From contig NZ_JAVLAT010000001.1 of NCBI RefSeq assembly GCF_032190615.1, positions 874,501 to 938,500 on the forward strand: a DNA stretch of 64,000 nucleotides, given 5' to 3'. Below the pieces are notes generated by a model, which did no database searches, had not been told where the DNA came from, and worked only from the letters and a program-made list of their open reading frames with translations. Position numbers and translations under genes: made by a program. Shown here in pieces: positions 36,608 to 45,818 of the stretch (positions are counted from its first letter, which is position 1; the number at the start of each line of letters is the position of its first letter). Origin of the DNA: Brucella pseudogrignonensis. Lineage in GTDB: Bacteria; Pseudomonadota; Alphaproteobacteria; Rhizobiales; Rhizobiaceae.

Positions 36608-37756
36608 TTATGACTTAGGCGTCAGTTTCAACAACCGGCCCGGATTATCGTCTTCGATCACCCAGATCGCACCATCAGGCGCAACCGCCACATCGCGGAT
36701 GCGATTTTCCATCGCAAAGCGCTCTGCTTCATTCGGCTGACCATCACTATTGATCGTGACGCGGATCAATGCCTGCGATGAAAGCCCAGCAATCAGCGCA
36801 GAACCATTCCAATCCGAGAACTGCTTGCCCTTATAGAAAGCCAGTCCGCCCGGTGAAATCACCGGCGTCCAGAACAGCATCGGAGCCTCAAAATCCGGTC
36901 GTGTGCTGTGCCGTGGAATAGGTCTGCCGCTATAATTGTCGCCATTGGAAACAACCGGCCAGCCATAGTTCAAACCCGGCTTGATGAGATTGAACTCATC
37001 GCCACCGCGCGGTCCCATCTCATGCTCCCAGAGCTTGCCATCAGGCGCGAAAGCAAGCCCATAGGGATTGCGATGCCCCATGCTCCATGTCAGCGCTTTA
37101 ACGCCCTCTTCTGATGCATGTGGATTGTCTTTTGGAACAGAACCATCAAGATTCATGCGCAAAATCTTACCCATTGGTGCATTTTCATCCTGCGCAGTAG
37201 CAGGGATCATCCGATCACCGACCGACAGAAACAGATGCTTTTTATCGGGCGAAAACGCGATCTTGCCACCGGGTTGTCCGCCCTTTGCAACCGCCGACTG
37301 TTTCCAGATTGCCTCAAGGTTCTTAAACTCGGCCTTGCCTTTGCCTTCAGACAAATTGGCACGCACCAGCACAAGACTGCCGCCACCATTTTCCGGCATG
37401 ACATAGGTGAAGTAAATTGCCTTGCTCTTGGCAAAATCAGGCGCAGGCAGGATGTCCAGAAGACCGTTCTGATCACTGGCCAAAACTTCCGGCACGCCAG
37501 TAACTTCAGTCTTATCACCCTTCTCGGTTACGACAAAAATCTTGCCGCCCTTTTCAGTGAGGATCAGTTTTCCGCCCGGCAGAAATGCAATCGCCCATGG
37601 TGTGTCGAATTCTGCCACGGCTGCAACATTAAAAGGTAACTCTGCGGTCGCCTCCCTGCTTCCTGCATTGATGCTCTCTGCAAAAACGGTGTGAACCGGA
37701 AGCGCGATCATCGAGGCAGCCAGCATGAATGGCAGGCTTAACAGGGCACGTCGCAT
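36608..37756 (-). CDS. PQQ-dependent sugar dehydrogenase family protein
   Basis: Six-bladed beta-propeller of the soluble aldose sugar dehydrogenase (YliI/GdhB) family, normally PQQ-dependent and periplasmic. The 382-aa product has a Sec signal peptide ending near VHTVFAES. Family motifs are DTPWAIAFLPGGKLILTEK, MGHRNPYGLAFAPDGKLWEHEMGPRGGDEFNLI (the PQQ/calcium region with GGDE) and SPGGLAFYKGKQF. It is single, convergent with pgk. Substrate is not predictable from sequence, and PQQ synthesis genes are not seen in this window. Confidence 0.87.
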   Translation of the reverse strand: MRRALLSLPFMLAASMIALPVHTVFAESINAGSREATAELPFNVAAVAEFDTPWAIAFLPGGKLILTEKGGKIFVVTEKGDKTEVTGVPEVLASDQNGLLDILPAPDFAKSKAIYFTYVMPENGGGSLVLVRANLSEGKGKAEFKNLEAIWKQSAVAKGGQPGGKIAFSPDKKHLFLSVGDRMIPATAQDENAPMGKILRMNLDGSVPKDNPHASEEGVKALTWSMGHRNPYGLAFAPDGKLWEHEMGPRGGDEFNLIKPGLNYGWPVVSNGDNYSGRPIPRHSTRPDFEAPMLFWTPVISPGGLAFYKGKQFSDWNGSALIAGLSSQALIRVTINSDGQPNEAERFAMENRIRDVAVAPDGAIWVIEDDNPGRLLKLTPKS

Positions 37757-37879
37757 CTCTCCTCCTATAACTGATAGTATTTAAATGGGATTTTTCACCG
37801 CCATTTCAAAACCCAATTATGGCTAAAATGACTGTTAAGCTGTGAAAATATCAATAAAAACTCACGCTAATCGATAATT

Positions 37880-38044
37880 TTAGTTTTCAGCGAAATGAAA
37901 TCCGACGACCACCGCCATAGCGAAAATTGCAAACACGGCGATCTTCCAGAAATCACCGCGTTTTTTCAGTCCCGGCCAGCCCAGCGGCTTGATAATATGC
38001 AGAGCCATGAGGGCTACAAGCAGCACCGGCAGAATTTTGGTCAC
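37880..38044 (-). CDS. Small two-helix membrane protein (54 aa)
   Basis: Not assigned to a named family. From GTG 38044 the product begins MTKILPVLLVALMALHIIKP and has two hydrophobic helices (about 3-17 and 30-50) linked by a Gly/Lys/Arg-rich turn (GWPGLKKRGDFWK). GAGG lies 7 nt before the GTG. A five-codon mini-frame, ATG at 38058, ends in a TGA that overlaps the GTG. A strong AAGGAGGT (38059-38066) lies directly against that ATG. Longer in-frame starts up to 38092 lack a ribosome site. Function unknown. Confidence 0.6.
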   Translation of the reverse strand: MTKILPVLLVALMALHIIKPLGWPGLKKRGDFWKIAVFAIFAMAVVVGFHFAEN

Positions 38045-38307
38045 GAAGCACCTCTCATACCTCCTTGTGACGTAGCAACGGGCCTGCTGCAAGTCTGATC
38101 ACTGCTTTCCCGACTGTGATATTTTTATTCATCTTTAGTTTGATGGACGAAACTTCGCTCATCAGCTTACACTCACCCCCGGAAGAGATGAAAAGCGCGT
38201 GGAGGAGACAAGGCCAACAAGCCAAATCTTGCACTTTCATCCAACATATTATCGCAACGCTTTTATAGGCTATCGGCCCGTCAACGCGTGCGTCTGGGAG
38301 GAACAGC

Positions 38308-40218
38308 ATGACATCGAAATATGCGCAGACCTATGCTGCATGGCAGAACGACCCGGAGGAGTTCTGGGCGAACGCGGCCAAGGCCATTGACTGGTTTAAG
38401 CCATGGAATCAGGTTTTTGCGAACGATGAAGGCGTCTATGGGCGCTGGTTTAAAGGCGCCGAATGCAACACCTGCTATAATGCGCTCGACCGTCATGTCG
38501 CAAATGGGCGTGGCGATCAGGTGGCACTCATCTATGAAAGCCCGATTACTGGTTCCGTACGCAAGTTCACCTATCGCGAATTGCTGGAAGAGGTAGAAGC
38601 GCTTTCCGCCGTCATGCTCGACAATAACGTGAGCAAAGGCGACCGTGTGCTTATCTATATGCCAATGGTACCGGAAGCAGCGATCGCAATGCTGGCCTCA
38701 GCGCGTATTGGCGCCGTGCATTCCGTCGTGTTTGGTGGCTTTGCTGCCAACGAGCTTGCGACCCGTATTGACGACGCAAAGCCAGTGATGATTATCGCAG
38801 GCTCCTGCGGGATTGAGCCAACCCGTATCGTGCCGTATCAGGCCATGCTCGACAAAGCGATTGCCACTGCCCGTCATAAGGTCGAACATTGCATTATCCT
38901 TCAGCGCGACCAGCATCCGTATAATCTCGTTGAAGGACGCGACATTGATTACCGCACATCCGTCGATGCTGCACGCGGTCGTCACGTTCCCTGTACGCCG
39001 CTTGATGCTATTGATCCGCTTTATGTGCTTTATACATCCGGCACCACAGGTGAGCCCAAAGGTGTCGTGCGCGACAATGGCGGACATATGGTGGCGCTTG
39101 CATGGTCGCTGAAGCATGTCTTTGGCGTTGAACCGGGACAAGTCTTCTGGGCCGCGTCTGATGTGGGCTGGGTCGTCGGCCATTCCTATATTGTGTATGC
39201 GCCACTGATTGCCGGTGCCACCAGCATCCTTTTTGAAGGTAAGCCAGTCGGCACGCCCGATGCAGGCACCTATTGGCGCATCATCTCTGAACATAATGTG
39301 GAAGTGATGTTCACCGCACCAACGGCTTTGCGCGCCATCAAAAAAGACGATGCTGACGGCAATTTCGTGCGCAAATATGATCTTTCCAAATTACGTGCGC
39401 TCTATCTGGCAGGCGAACGTGCCGATCCAGACACGATCCACTGGGCAGAAAATCTGCTCGGCTGTCCGGTAATCGACCATTGGTGGCAAACAGAAAGCGG
39501 CTGGCCGATGGTCGCCAACCCGCTCGGCCTTGGGCTACTTGAAACCAAATATGGTTCACCAGCAGTTTGTCTACCCGGCTATGATATTCAGGTGCTCGAC
39601 GACGCAGGCCACGAAGTCGAACGCGGACAGCTTGGAAATATCCTGATTAAGTTGCCCTTGCCACCGGGGTGCCTGCCGACCTTGTGGAATGCCGATGAAC
39701 GCTTTCGCAAAGCCTATCTCAACGAATTTCCCGGCTATTATAAAACCGCCGATGCGGGCTATATGGATGATGATGGCTATCTCTACATCATGAGCCGCAC
39801 CGATGACATCATCAATGTCGCGGGCCACCGTCTCTCTACGGGCGCCATGGAGGAAGTGCTTTCCAGCCATCCGGATGTTGCAGAATGCGCGGTGCTTGGC
39901 ATCTCCGATTCTGTCAAAGGTCAGGTGCCTTGCGGCTTTCTGGTGCTGAAATCCAATATCGACCGCGATAGCCATGAAGTCGAAAAAGAGTGCGTCAGCA
40001 TGATTCGCGATGCCATCGGGCCGGTCGCAGCTTTCCGACTGGCTCTCACGGTGAAACGTTTGCCAAAGACCCGATCCGGCAAAATTTTACGCTCAACAAT
40101 TCAGAAAATCGCGGATGGTGTGGAATGGAAAATGCCTGCAACCATTGATGACCCGGCGATTCTCGACGAGATCAGCACGGTTCTGCGCGAACGTCACATC
40201 GGGCTGGCTTTTGTTTAA
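38308..40218 (+). CDS. prpE: Propionyl-CoA synthetase (PrpE-like)
   Basis: AMP-forming acyl-CoA synthetase that activates propionate (or acetate). The 636-aa product has an N-terminal ACAS_N domain (FWANAAKAIDWFKPWNQV), the P-loop YTSGTTGEPKGVV, the WWQTESGW acyl-site motif, and the C-terminal RLPKTRSGKILRSTI with the catalytic lysine. The ECNTCYNALDRHV segment and SPITGS fit PrpE better than Acs. It stands in its own unit, followed after 68 bases by an SDR gene. Confidence 0.9.
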   Translation: MTSKYAQTYAAWQNDPEEFWANAAKAIDWFKPWNQVFANDEGVYGRWFKGAECNTCYNALDRHVANGRGDQVALIYESPITGSVRKFTYRELLEEVEALSAVMLDNNVSKGDRVLIYMPMVPEAAIAMLASARIGAVHSVVFGGFAANELATRIDDAKPVMIIAGSCGIEPTRIVPYQAMLDKAIATARHKVEHCIILQRDQHPYNLVEGRDIDYRTSVDAARGRHVPCTPLDAIDPLYVLYTSGTTGEPKGVVRDNGGHMVALAWSLKHVFGVEPGQVFWAASDVGWVVGHSYIVYAPLIAGATSILFEGKPVGTPDAGTYWRIISEHNVEVMFTAPTALRAIKKDDADGNFVRKYDLSKLRALYLAGERADPDTIHWAENLLGCPVIDHWWQTESGWPMVANPLGLGLLETKYGSPAVCLPGYDIQVLDDAGHEVERGQLGNILIKLPLPPGCLPTLWNADERFRKAYLNEFPGYYKTADAGYMDDDGYLYIMSRTDDIINVAGHRLSTGAMEEVLSSHPDVAECAVLGISDSVKGQVPCGFLVLKSNIDRDSHEVEKECVSMIRDAIGPVAAFRLALTVKRLPKTRSGKILRSTIQKIADGVEWKMPATIDDPAILDEISTVLRERHIGLAFV

Positions 40219-40235
40219 TTTATTGATCATGCATT

Positions 40236-40256
40236 GACCGGCGAAAGTCGCCGGTC
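40236..40256 (+). terminator. Hairpin between prpE and the SDR gene
   Basis: GACCGGCGA / TCGCCGGTC, a perfect 9-bp stem with a 3-nt loop and no T-run, 17 bases after the prpE stop. Possibly an intercistronic mRNA structure, not a full terminator. Confidence 0.45.
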
Positions 40257-40286
40257 CACTCTCCGGCAAAATTCGGAGAATAATAT

Positions 40287-41078
40287 ATGCAGTTAGAAGG
40301 CAAGGTCGCGATCATCACAGGAGCTGCGCGCGGCATCGGCTATGCCATTGCCAAACGCTTTCTGATGGATGGTGCCAGCGTTGTTCTATCAGATATTGAC
40401 GGATCAGAAGCTGCAAAGGCCGTCAGAGATCTGGAGCAATATGGCAAGGTCCTGTCGATTGCCTGCGATGTGGGTGACAAGCTCGACATTCACAATCTGC
40501 TGACCTATGCGACAACCAATCTTGGCGAGATCGATATTCTGGTCAACAATGCCGGTATCGTGCATCAGGCCGATTTTCTTGATCTGAAGGAAGACGATTT
40601 CGACCGGGTGGTGCGCGTTAATCTCAAGGGTGCATTTCTCTGTGGGCAGTCTGTTGCAAAACGCATGGTCGCACGCGTGGAAGCCGGTGGCGATGCTGGC
40701 AAAATCATCAACATGTCGTCCATCAATGCCATTTACGGCCTACCAGAACAGCTCGCTTATTCTGTCTCCAAAGGCGGCATCAACCAGCTGACACGCACAA
40801 TGGCAGTGGCACTTGCCAAATGGGGTATCCGCGTTAATGCGATTGGCCCCGGTTCGATTGAAACCGATATGCTTGCTGCGGTGAATAAAGACAAGGAAGC
40901 ACGCAAAAAGATAATCGACCGCACGCCATTGGGCCGAATCGGTCAAGCCGCTGAAATCGCAGCAATTGCTTCATTCCTGGCATCCAATGAGTCGAGTTTC
41001 ATCACCGGTCAGACCATTTATGCTGACGGCGGACGCCTGCCGCTCAGCTACACGGCAGAACCGCGATTTAAACCCTAA
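40287..41078 (+). CDS. Short-chain dehydrogenase/reductase (SDR)
   Basis: Classical SDR with NAD(P) binding. The 263-aa product has the cofactor loop TGAARGIGYA (10-19), NNAGIVH, and the catalytic Ser-Tyr-Lys set in INMSSINAIYG and YSVSKGGINQL. The C-terminus has NAIGPGSIETDM and GQTIYADGGRLPLSY. The C-terminal ending suggests a 3-oxoacyl or sugar-type substrate, but this cannot be decided. The Asp after strand 2 (VVLSDIDG) favours NAD over NADP. Downstream hairpins separate it from the DUF1127-like gene. Confidence 0.9.
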   Translation: MQLEGKVAIITGAARGIGYAIAKRFLMDGASVVLSDIDGSEAAKAVRDLEQYGKVLSIACDVGDKLDIHNLLTYATTNLGEIDILVNNAGIVHQADFLDLKEDDFDRVVRVNLKGAFLCGQSVAKRMVARVEAGGDAGKIINMSSINAIYGLPEQLAYSVSKGGINQLTRTMAVALAKWGIRVNAIGPGSIETDMLAAVNKDKEARKKIIDRTPLGRIGQAAEIAAIASFLASNESSFITGQTIYADGGRLPLSYTAEPRFKP

Positions 41079-41090
41079 GCAACAGCTTTA

Positions 41091-41130
41091 CTCCTGACAG
41101 AAAGTTGTCAGGAGCACTATGCCATAGTGC
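41091..41130 (+). repeat. Two abutting hairpins before the DUF1127-like gene
   Basis: CTCCTGACA / TGTCAGGAG (41091-41114, 9-bp stem, 6-nt loop) overlaps by one base GCACTATG / CATAGTGC (41114-41130, 8-bp arms around one base). The first may end the SDR transcript; the second resembles an operator palindrome 26 bases before the next start codon. Confidence 0.5.
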
Positions 41131-41155
41131 ATTCTTACAGACGAGGGATTTCACC

Positions 41156-41341
41156 ATGGCATTCGCAATCGCACCACTGCTCGCAATTCTGAAGGAATAC
41201 AGGCGCAGACAAAACGAACGTCGGCACTACATTCTTACACAGCGCGCACTCGATGAACTTCCGGGCGAACTGCGTAAGGATATGGGCTGGCCAGATCGCT
41301 ATCTGGAACAGCGTAAAGCAAAACAATGTAACGGAGAATAA
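41156..41341 (+). CDS. DUF1127-like small protein (61 aa)
   Basis: Small basic protein. From ATG 41156, preceded by GAGGGA at 7 nt, the product is MAFAIAPLLAILKEYRRRQN followed by YILTQRALDELPGELRKDMGWPDRYLEQRK. The C-terminal half resembles the DUF1127 pattern L-x3-ELRDxG, a family linked in Agrobacterium and Rhodobacter to RNA binding and phosphate or stress responses. The match is modest. It is followed after 7 bases by the WYL regulator gene, so the two may form an operon. Confidence 0.7.
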   Translation: MAFAIAPLLAILKEYRRRQNERRHYILTQRALDELPGELRKDMGWPDRYLEQRKAKQCNGE

Positions 41342-41348
41342 GCTCGGA

Positions 41349-42050
41349 ATGCGCCGCGCAGACCGCCTATTCCAGATTGTTCAGCACCTGCGCGGGGGCA
41401 GGCTTGTTACCGCACGGCAGCTTGCCGAACGGCTGGAAGTCTCCGAACGCACCATCTATCGCGATATAGCCGATCTTCAATCAACGGGTGTTCCTATCGA
41501 TGGAGAGGCTGGTGTCGGCTATATTCTGCGTCAGGGGTTCGAGCTGCCGCCGCTGATGTTTACGCGCGATGAAATCGTAGCACTGGTTGCAGGTGCGCGC
41601 CTGATTCGTGCATGGGGTGGTGTTTCCATGGCGCGGGGTGCCGAGGAAGCACTTGTAAAGATTGAAGCCGTACTGCCCAAGGAAGAGCGCGCGCGCATTA
41701 CCAGCACGCAAATCCATGCGCCGTCCACGTCCATTAGTGTGGATGAACGACGCATTATTGATGCAGTCGAACGCGCGGTTGATGAAGGCACCGTGCTCAG
41801 CATCCGCTATCGAGACCTTGAAGCCCGTGAGAGTGAGCGTGACATCCGTCCGCTTGGTCTTTGGTTCTGGGGTAAGGTCTGGACTGTGATCGGCTGGTGC
41901 GAATTGCGCAATGCTTTCCGCACTTTTCGCACAGATCGCATCATTGCCGCTGACAAATCTGGTCGCACATTCCGTTCAGAACGCGGCAAAACACTGGCTG
42001 ACTTCTATCGGCTTATGGAGTTAAGCGAGTGGAATTCCTTTAAAGATTAA
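41349..42050 (+). CDS. HTH and WYL domain transcriptional regulator (YafY family)
   Basis: DNA-binding regulator of the YafY/DeoR-like type. The 233-aa product from ATG 41349 has an N-terminal winged helix (MRRADRLFQIVQHLRGGRLVTARQLAERLEVSERTIYRDI, residues 1-60). A WYL domain (about 140-215; SIRYRDLEARESERDIRPLGLWFWGKVWTVIGWCELRNAFRTFRTDRI) follows, which commonly senses nucleic acids or nucleotides. A further 32 codons are open upstream but overlap the small gene. Target genes unknown. It ends with a strong terminator. Confidence 0.88.
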   Translation: MRRADRLFQIVQHLRGGRLVTARQLAERLEVSERTIYRDIADLQSTGVPIDGEAGVGYILRQGFELPPLMFTRDEIVALVAGARLIRAWGGVSMARGAEEALVKIEAVLPKEERARITSTQIHAPSTSISVDERRIIDAVERAVDEGTVLSIRYRDLEARESERDIRPLGLWFWGKVWTVIGWCELRNAFRTFRTDRIIAADKSGRTFRSERGKTLADFYRLMELSEWNSFKD

Positions 42051-42072
42051 AGCGTCATCCAGCTTAAAAAGA

Positions 42073-42097
42073 AAAACCCGCCAGACCGGCGGGTTTT
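42073..42097. terminator. Bidirectional terminator between the WYL regulator and trcR
   Basis: AAAACCCGCC / GGCGGGTTTT, a perfect 10-bp stem with a 5-nt loop, between convergent stops. Confidence 0.85.
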
Positions 42098-42119
42098 CTG
42101 TATTCAGTCGAAGAAAATA

Positions 42120-42803
42120 TTATTCTTCGTCTTCATCCGTGTTTGTGTTCTTCAATGAAGAAAGCTTTGCGAAAACCTTTTCCGCATCCAGCTCTTCTTC
42201 TTCAGGAGCCGCATCGCGGTAATCAAAGTTTTCGGTCGCGGATGCGGGCAACAATGTGCTGTCAGATTCGACAACAGGACGGCTGCGTGCTGCGCGATCA
42301 ACTTCTAGATCAAGATCAATCTGCGAGCAAAGACCAAGTGTTACCGGGTCCATTGCGGTCAAGGTTGCCGAATTCCAATGGGTACGGTTGCGAATCTGCT
42401 CGATGGTCGACTTTGTCGTTCCAACCAGACGCGAAATCTGCGCATCCTTCAATTCAGGATGGTTGCGAACCAACCAGAGAATCGCATTCGGGCGATCCTG
42501 ACGCTTTGAAAGCGGGGTATAACGTGGACCCTTGCGCTTGGCTTCTGGCACGCGAACCTTTGGCTCAGAGAGTTTCACACGATGATACGGGTCTTTTTCG
42601 CCCTTCGCGATTTCTTCGCGCGAAAGCTGACCGGTGATCACCGGGTCAAGTCCCTTGATACCCTGCGAGGCCTCACCGTCCGCAATAGCCTTCACTTCGA
42701 GCGGATGCAGCTTGCAAAGAGCCGCGATCTGATCAAAGGACAGAGCCGTATTATCAACGAGCCAGACTGCCGTTGCCTTCGGCATAAGAAGCTGGGTGGC
42801 CAT
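42120..42803 (-). CDS. trcR: Cell cycle transcriptional regulator TrcR (DUF1013)
   Basis: DUF1013 family; in Caulobacter TrcR associates with RNA polymerase. The 227-aa product has two helix-turn-helix-like segments: near the N-terminus (LSFDQIAALCKLHPLEVKAIADG) and in the middle (DRPNAILWLVRNHPELKDAQISRLVGTTKSTIEQI). The C-terminal quarter is acidic and probably disordered (PEEEELDAE, NTDEDEE). Single gene. Regulatory targets here are not known. Confidence 0.88.
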   Translation of the reverse strand: MATQLLMPKATAVWLVDNTALSFDQIAALCKLHPLEVKAIADGEASQGIKGLDPVITGQLSREEIAKGEKDPYHRVKLSEPKVRVPEAKRKGPRYTPLSKRQDRPNAILWLVRNHPELKDAQISRLVGTTKSTIEQIRNRTHWNSATLTAMDPVTLGLCSQIDLDLEVDRAARSRPVVESDSTLLPASATENFDYRDAAPEEEELDAEKVFAKLSSLKNTNTDEDEE

Positions 42804-42955
42804 TAGATATAATCCTCTTGTTCGTCCGCTCCGGTAGGGCGGGCCGTGGGAAAAACCACAAATTCCGGGAAATCACGGTCTATATATATTTTTTTTGAGC
42901 GCAGAGCAAGAAACTGCTGCCATCCCATCCCATGTTCTCTTTTCATTGAACAAAA

Positions 42956-43960
42956 TCAGGCGACTTCGAGCACGATCTTGCCGATATGCTGACTGCCCTC
43001 CATGCGCTCATGCGCCTGCCGCGCATCTTTCAACGGAAAGGTCATATCCATCACCGGCGCAACCTTCCGTTCCGTCAGAAGCGGCCAGACTTTTGCTTCC
43101 AGTTCACGCGCAATACCTGCTTTGAAGTCCACTGAACGTGATCGCAATGTCGAACCAGTGTGGGTGAGACGCTTGGTCATCAGGAGTGCAAAATTGGCTG
43201 TAGCCTTTGCACCATTGAGAAAAGCAATCTGTACAATACGGCCATCTTCAGCGGCAGCTTTATAATTGCGATCAACATAATCGCCGCCAACCATATCAAG
43301 AATAACATCGGCGCCCTTGCCGTCCGTCATTTCTTTCACTACGGCAACGAAATCTTCATCACGATAATTCACCGCGCGGTCGGCACCGAGCTTGAGACAA
43401 GCTTCACATTTATCAGTGGAGCCAGCAGTAATAATCACCTTCGCACCAAAAGCCTTGGCAAGCTGAATGGCCGTCGTGCCAATGCCGGATGACCCGCCAT
43501 GGATCAGCAGTGTCTCACCTTTTTTCAGCCCGCCGCGCTCAAACACATTGTGCCAAACGGTGAAGAAGGTTTCGGGGATCGCCGCCGCTTCACTGTAGCT
43601 ATAGCCGGATGGCAACGGCAGAGCCGTGCTTTCATGCACCGTGGCATATTCTGCATAACCACCACCGCCGAGCAATGCCACGACCGCATCGCCAATGCGA
43701 TAGCGCTTCACCCCCTCCCCTAGTGCTACAACATCACCGGCAATTTCCAATCCCGGAATGTCGGACGCTCCCGGTGGCGGGGCGTAACTCCCTTGTCGCT
43801 GCAACACATCGGGACGGTTCACACCCGCAGCGCGAACCCGCACCAGTATTTCGCCAGCTTTCGGCTGAGGAACTGCGCGCTCAACAGGTTGCAATACATT
43901 TGCGTCACCCGGCTGCAGAATTTCGATTGCAGTCATGTGGGAAGGCAATTCAGCCGTCAT
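42956..43960 (-). CDS. NAD(P)H:quinone oxidoreductase (zinc-free MDR family)
   Basis: Medium-chain dehydrogenase/reductase of the quinone oxidoreductase type, close to the PIG3 group. The 334-aa product from ATG 43960 (AGGAG at 9 nt) has the GroES-like domain (LVRVRAAGVNRPDVLQRQG, DIPGLEIAGDVVALGEGV) and the nucleotide-binding LLIHGGSSGIGTTAIQLAKA. No zinc-binding cysteine set is seen, consistent with the QOR subgroup. An open frame extends 27 codons upstream without support. Confidence 0.9.
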   Translation of the reverse strand: MTAELPSHMTAIEILQPGDANVLQPVERAVPQPKAGEILVRVRAAGVNRPDVLQRQGSYAPPPGASDIPGLEIAGDVVALGEGVKRYRIGDAVVALLGGGGYAEYATVHESTALPLPSGYSYSEAAAIPETFFTVWHNVFERGGLKKGETLLIHGGSSGIGTTAIQLAKAFGAKVIITAGSTDKCEACLKLGADRAVNYRDEDFVAVVKEMTDGKGADVILDMVGGDYVDRNYKAAAEDGRIVQIAFLNGAKATANFALLMTKRLTHTGSTLRSRSVDFKAGIARELEAKVWPLLTERKVAPVMDMTFPLKDARQAHERMEGSQHIGKIVLEVA

Positions 43961-44109
43961 GATCAAAGCTCCTGTTTCGTCCCATCGTCGCATAAATGCC
44001 GCACATAATGGCATCCTAGGCAAATTTGGCGAAATCATCATCGATTTCTGGAAATATATATGCGAAGATTCAAGGTGTTAAATCTTTTCTGTCTTTATAA
44101 GCGCAGCCT

Positions 44110-44177
44110 ATAGCGCATCCCGCAAAGTGCGAAGCGGTTTTCGGAATAAGGTGCGCGTAAAACAAAAAGATTGAGCA
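44110..44177. repeat. Probable dispersed intergenic repeat (Rhizobiales type)
   Basis: The stretch running from TAGCGCATCCCGC through GAAGCGGTTTTCGGAA and GGTGCGCGTAAAACAAAAAG to TTGAGC looks like a repeat unit I recall as common between genes in Brucella, Ochrobactrum and Mesorhizobium. Only one copy is seen in this window. A 9-bp inverted repeat, GAGCATTTC / GAAATGCTC (44173-44210), follows directly before the DUF1192 gene. Confidence 0.5.
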
Positions 44178-44229
44178 TTTCGCACGGTCAAATCTAAACA
44201 AGAAATGCTCGAGACTCCGGAGGAAGGCC

Positions 44230-44421
44230 ATGAGCGGTTTTGACGAAGATATTACAAAACCACGCAACAGTGTGGTTCTTAGCGATGAAGAATTATCGCT
44301 GTTGTCGGTTATCGAAATCGACCAGCACATCGCTTTGCTCCAGTCTGAAATAGAACGTCTAAAAGCCGAGAGGCTAAAGAAGGGAGACAGCCGCGCTGCG
44401 GCGGAAGCTCTTTTCCGTTGA
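44230..44421 (+). CDS. DUF1192 family protein (63 aa)
   Basis: Small conserved alphaproteobacterial protein of unknown function. The product begins MSGFDEDITKPRNS and contains the family block LSVIEIDQHIALLQSEIERLKAE, a likely coiled coil (33-50). GGAGGAAGG precedes the ATG. The gene ends 69 bases before the MFS gene. Confidence 0.85.
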   Translation: MSGFDEDITKPRNSVVLSDEELSLLSVIEIDQHIALLQSEIERLKAERLKKGDSRAAAEALFR

Positions 44422-44490
44422 GACTGCGCTGTTTCCTCATCACTGACAAAGCGAAGTAGCAGCTATGCGGCTTCATAAAATCCCGGGAAC

Positions 44491-45738
44491 GTGATCTTGC
44501 GCATTTATATTCAGGTTCTGGCGCTGCTCTGCGGCACAGCCTTTCTGTTAATGGCCTCCGGCCTGCATGGTCTGCTTCTGCCATTACGCGGCGGACTCGA
44601 AGGCTTTTCTGTCGCATCACTTGGTATGCTCGGCACCACATGGGCAGGTGGCTTCGTTGCTGGTTGCCTGTTTGCACCGCGTCTTGTGCGACGTGTCGGC
44701 CATGTGCGCGCTTTTGGCTGTTTCGCAGCCTCCGCAGCAATCATTGCCCTTCTATCCGGCATCTATATCGATGCAGTATCCTGGATAATCTTACGCACTT
44801 TCACCGGGTTCTCAATGGCCGGCGCTTTCATGGTCATTGAAAGCTGGCTCAACGAGCGCGCCACCAATGAATCGCGTGGCAAGATTTTCGGCCTATATAT
44901 GATGGTCAACTATGGTGCGACCATGAGTGGCCAGATGATGGTGGCCAACGGCGATATTCGTTCTGATCACCTTTTTATGATCACTGGCATTTTGTTCTGC
45001 CTGGCACTGATCCCAACTGCCATGTCCACTGCCGTCAGCCCCAAACCACTGACCGAAGTGCAACTGGACCTCAAAGCACTCTATCGCAATTCGCCTGCCG
45101 CATTTGTTGGCTGTATCCTGATCGGCATTGCAAATGGTGCATGGGGAACGCTAGGCGCGGTATTCGGCGCAAAATCCGGCATTTCTACCGCCGAAATAGC
45201 CCTGATGGTCAGCGTTACAATTGCCGCAGGGGCCTTGATGCAAATACCTGTGGGCCGTATCTCCGACCTGATAGACCGGCGTTATGTGCTGGCTGGCGTC
45301 GCTTCCCTGGCAGCACTTGTCGGTCTGGCCGCTTTCATTATTGGGCCGTCAAACGGCACAGTTATCATCATTATGACCGGTTGCTATGGTGCGCTTGCCT
45401 ATGCTCTTTATCCGGTCGCAGTCGCTCATGCCAATGACCACGCCACATCTGAAAGCTTTGTGAAAGTGTCGAGCGGACTGCTGCTGCTTTATGGCTTTGG
45501 CACTATGCTTGGGCCATTGCTGGCTGCAGCTTCGATGGATATTTTCTGGCCATCGGGACTGTTTGCCATCACAGCGCTCGCGCATATTTCGATAACAGCC
45601 TATGCATTGTTTCGTTCACGCCGACGTGCATCTGTACCGAAATCTGAAAAAGAGCAGTTCAAGAGCATGCCATCAGTGAAAAGCGCAACGCCTGAGGGGA
45701 TGAATCTCGACCCACGGGCGGAAGGCGAAGCGAATTAA
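44491..45738 (+). CDS. MFS transporter (YcaD-like)
   Basis: Major facilitator with about twelve hydrophobic helices in 415 aa. It has the loop motif GCLFAPRLVRRVGHVRAFG between helices 2 and 3, FMVIESWLNERATNESRGKIFGLYM in the middle, and a second-half loop GRISDLIDRRYVLAG. The C-terminal 45 residues are hydrophilic. The start is GTG 44491. The ESWLNERA motif places it near the YcaD group, whose substrates are largely unknown. Confidence 0.87.
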   Translation: MILRIYIQVLALLCGTAFLLMASGLHGLLLPLRGGLEGFSVASLGMLGTTWAGGFVAGCLFAPRLVRRVGHVRAFGCFAASAAIIALLSGIYIDAVSWIILRTFTGFSMAGAFMVIESWLNERATNESRGKIFGLYMMVNYGATMSGQMMVANGDIRSDHLFMITGILFCLALIPTAMSTAVSPKPLTEVQLDLKALYRNSPAAFVGCILIGIANGAWGTLGAVFGAKSGISTAEIALMVSVTIAAGALMQIPVGRISDLIDRRYVLAGVASLAALVGLAAFIIGPSNGTVIIIMTGCYGALAYALYPVAVAHANDHATSESFVKVSSGLLLLYGFGTMLGPLLAAASMDIFWPSGLFAITALAHISITAYALFRSRRRASVPKSEKEQFKSMPSVKSATPEGMNLDPRAEGEAN

Positions 45739-45818
45739 ATAAAGATGTTCGGCGGCTGTAACGCAGCCGCCAATATCTAAGGGATGATTGTTTGCATCGC
45801 TATCCAGATCACGATCTT

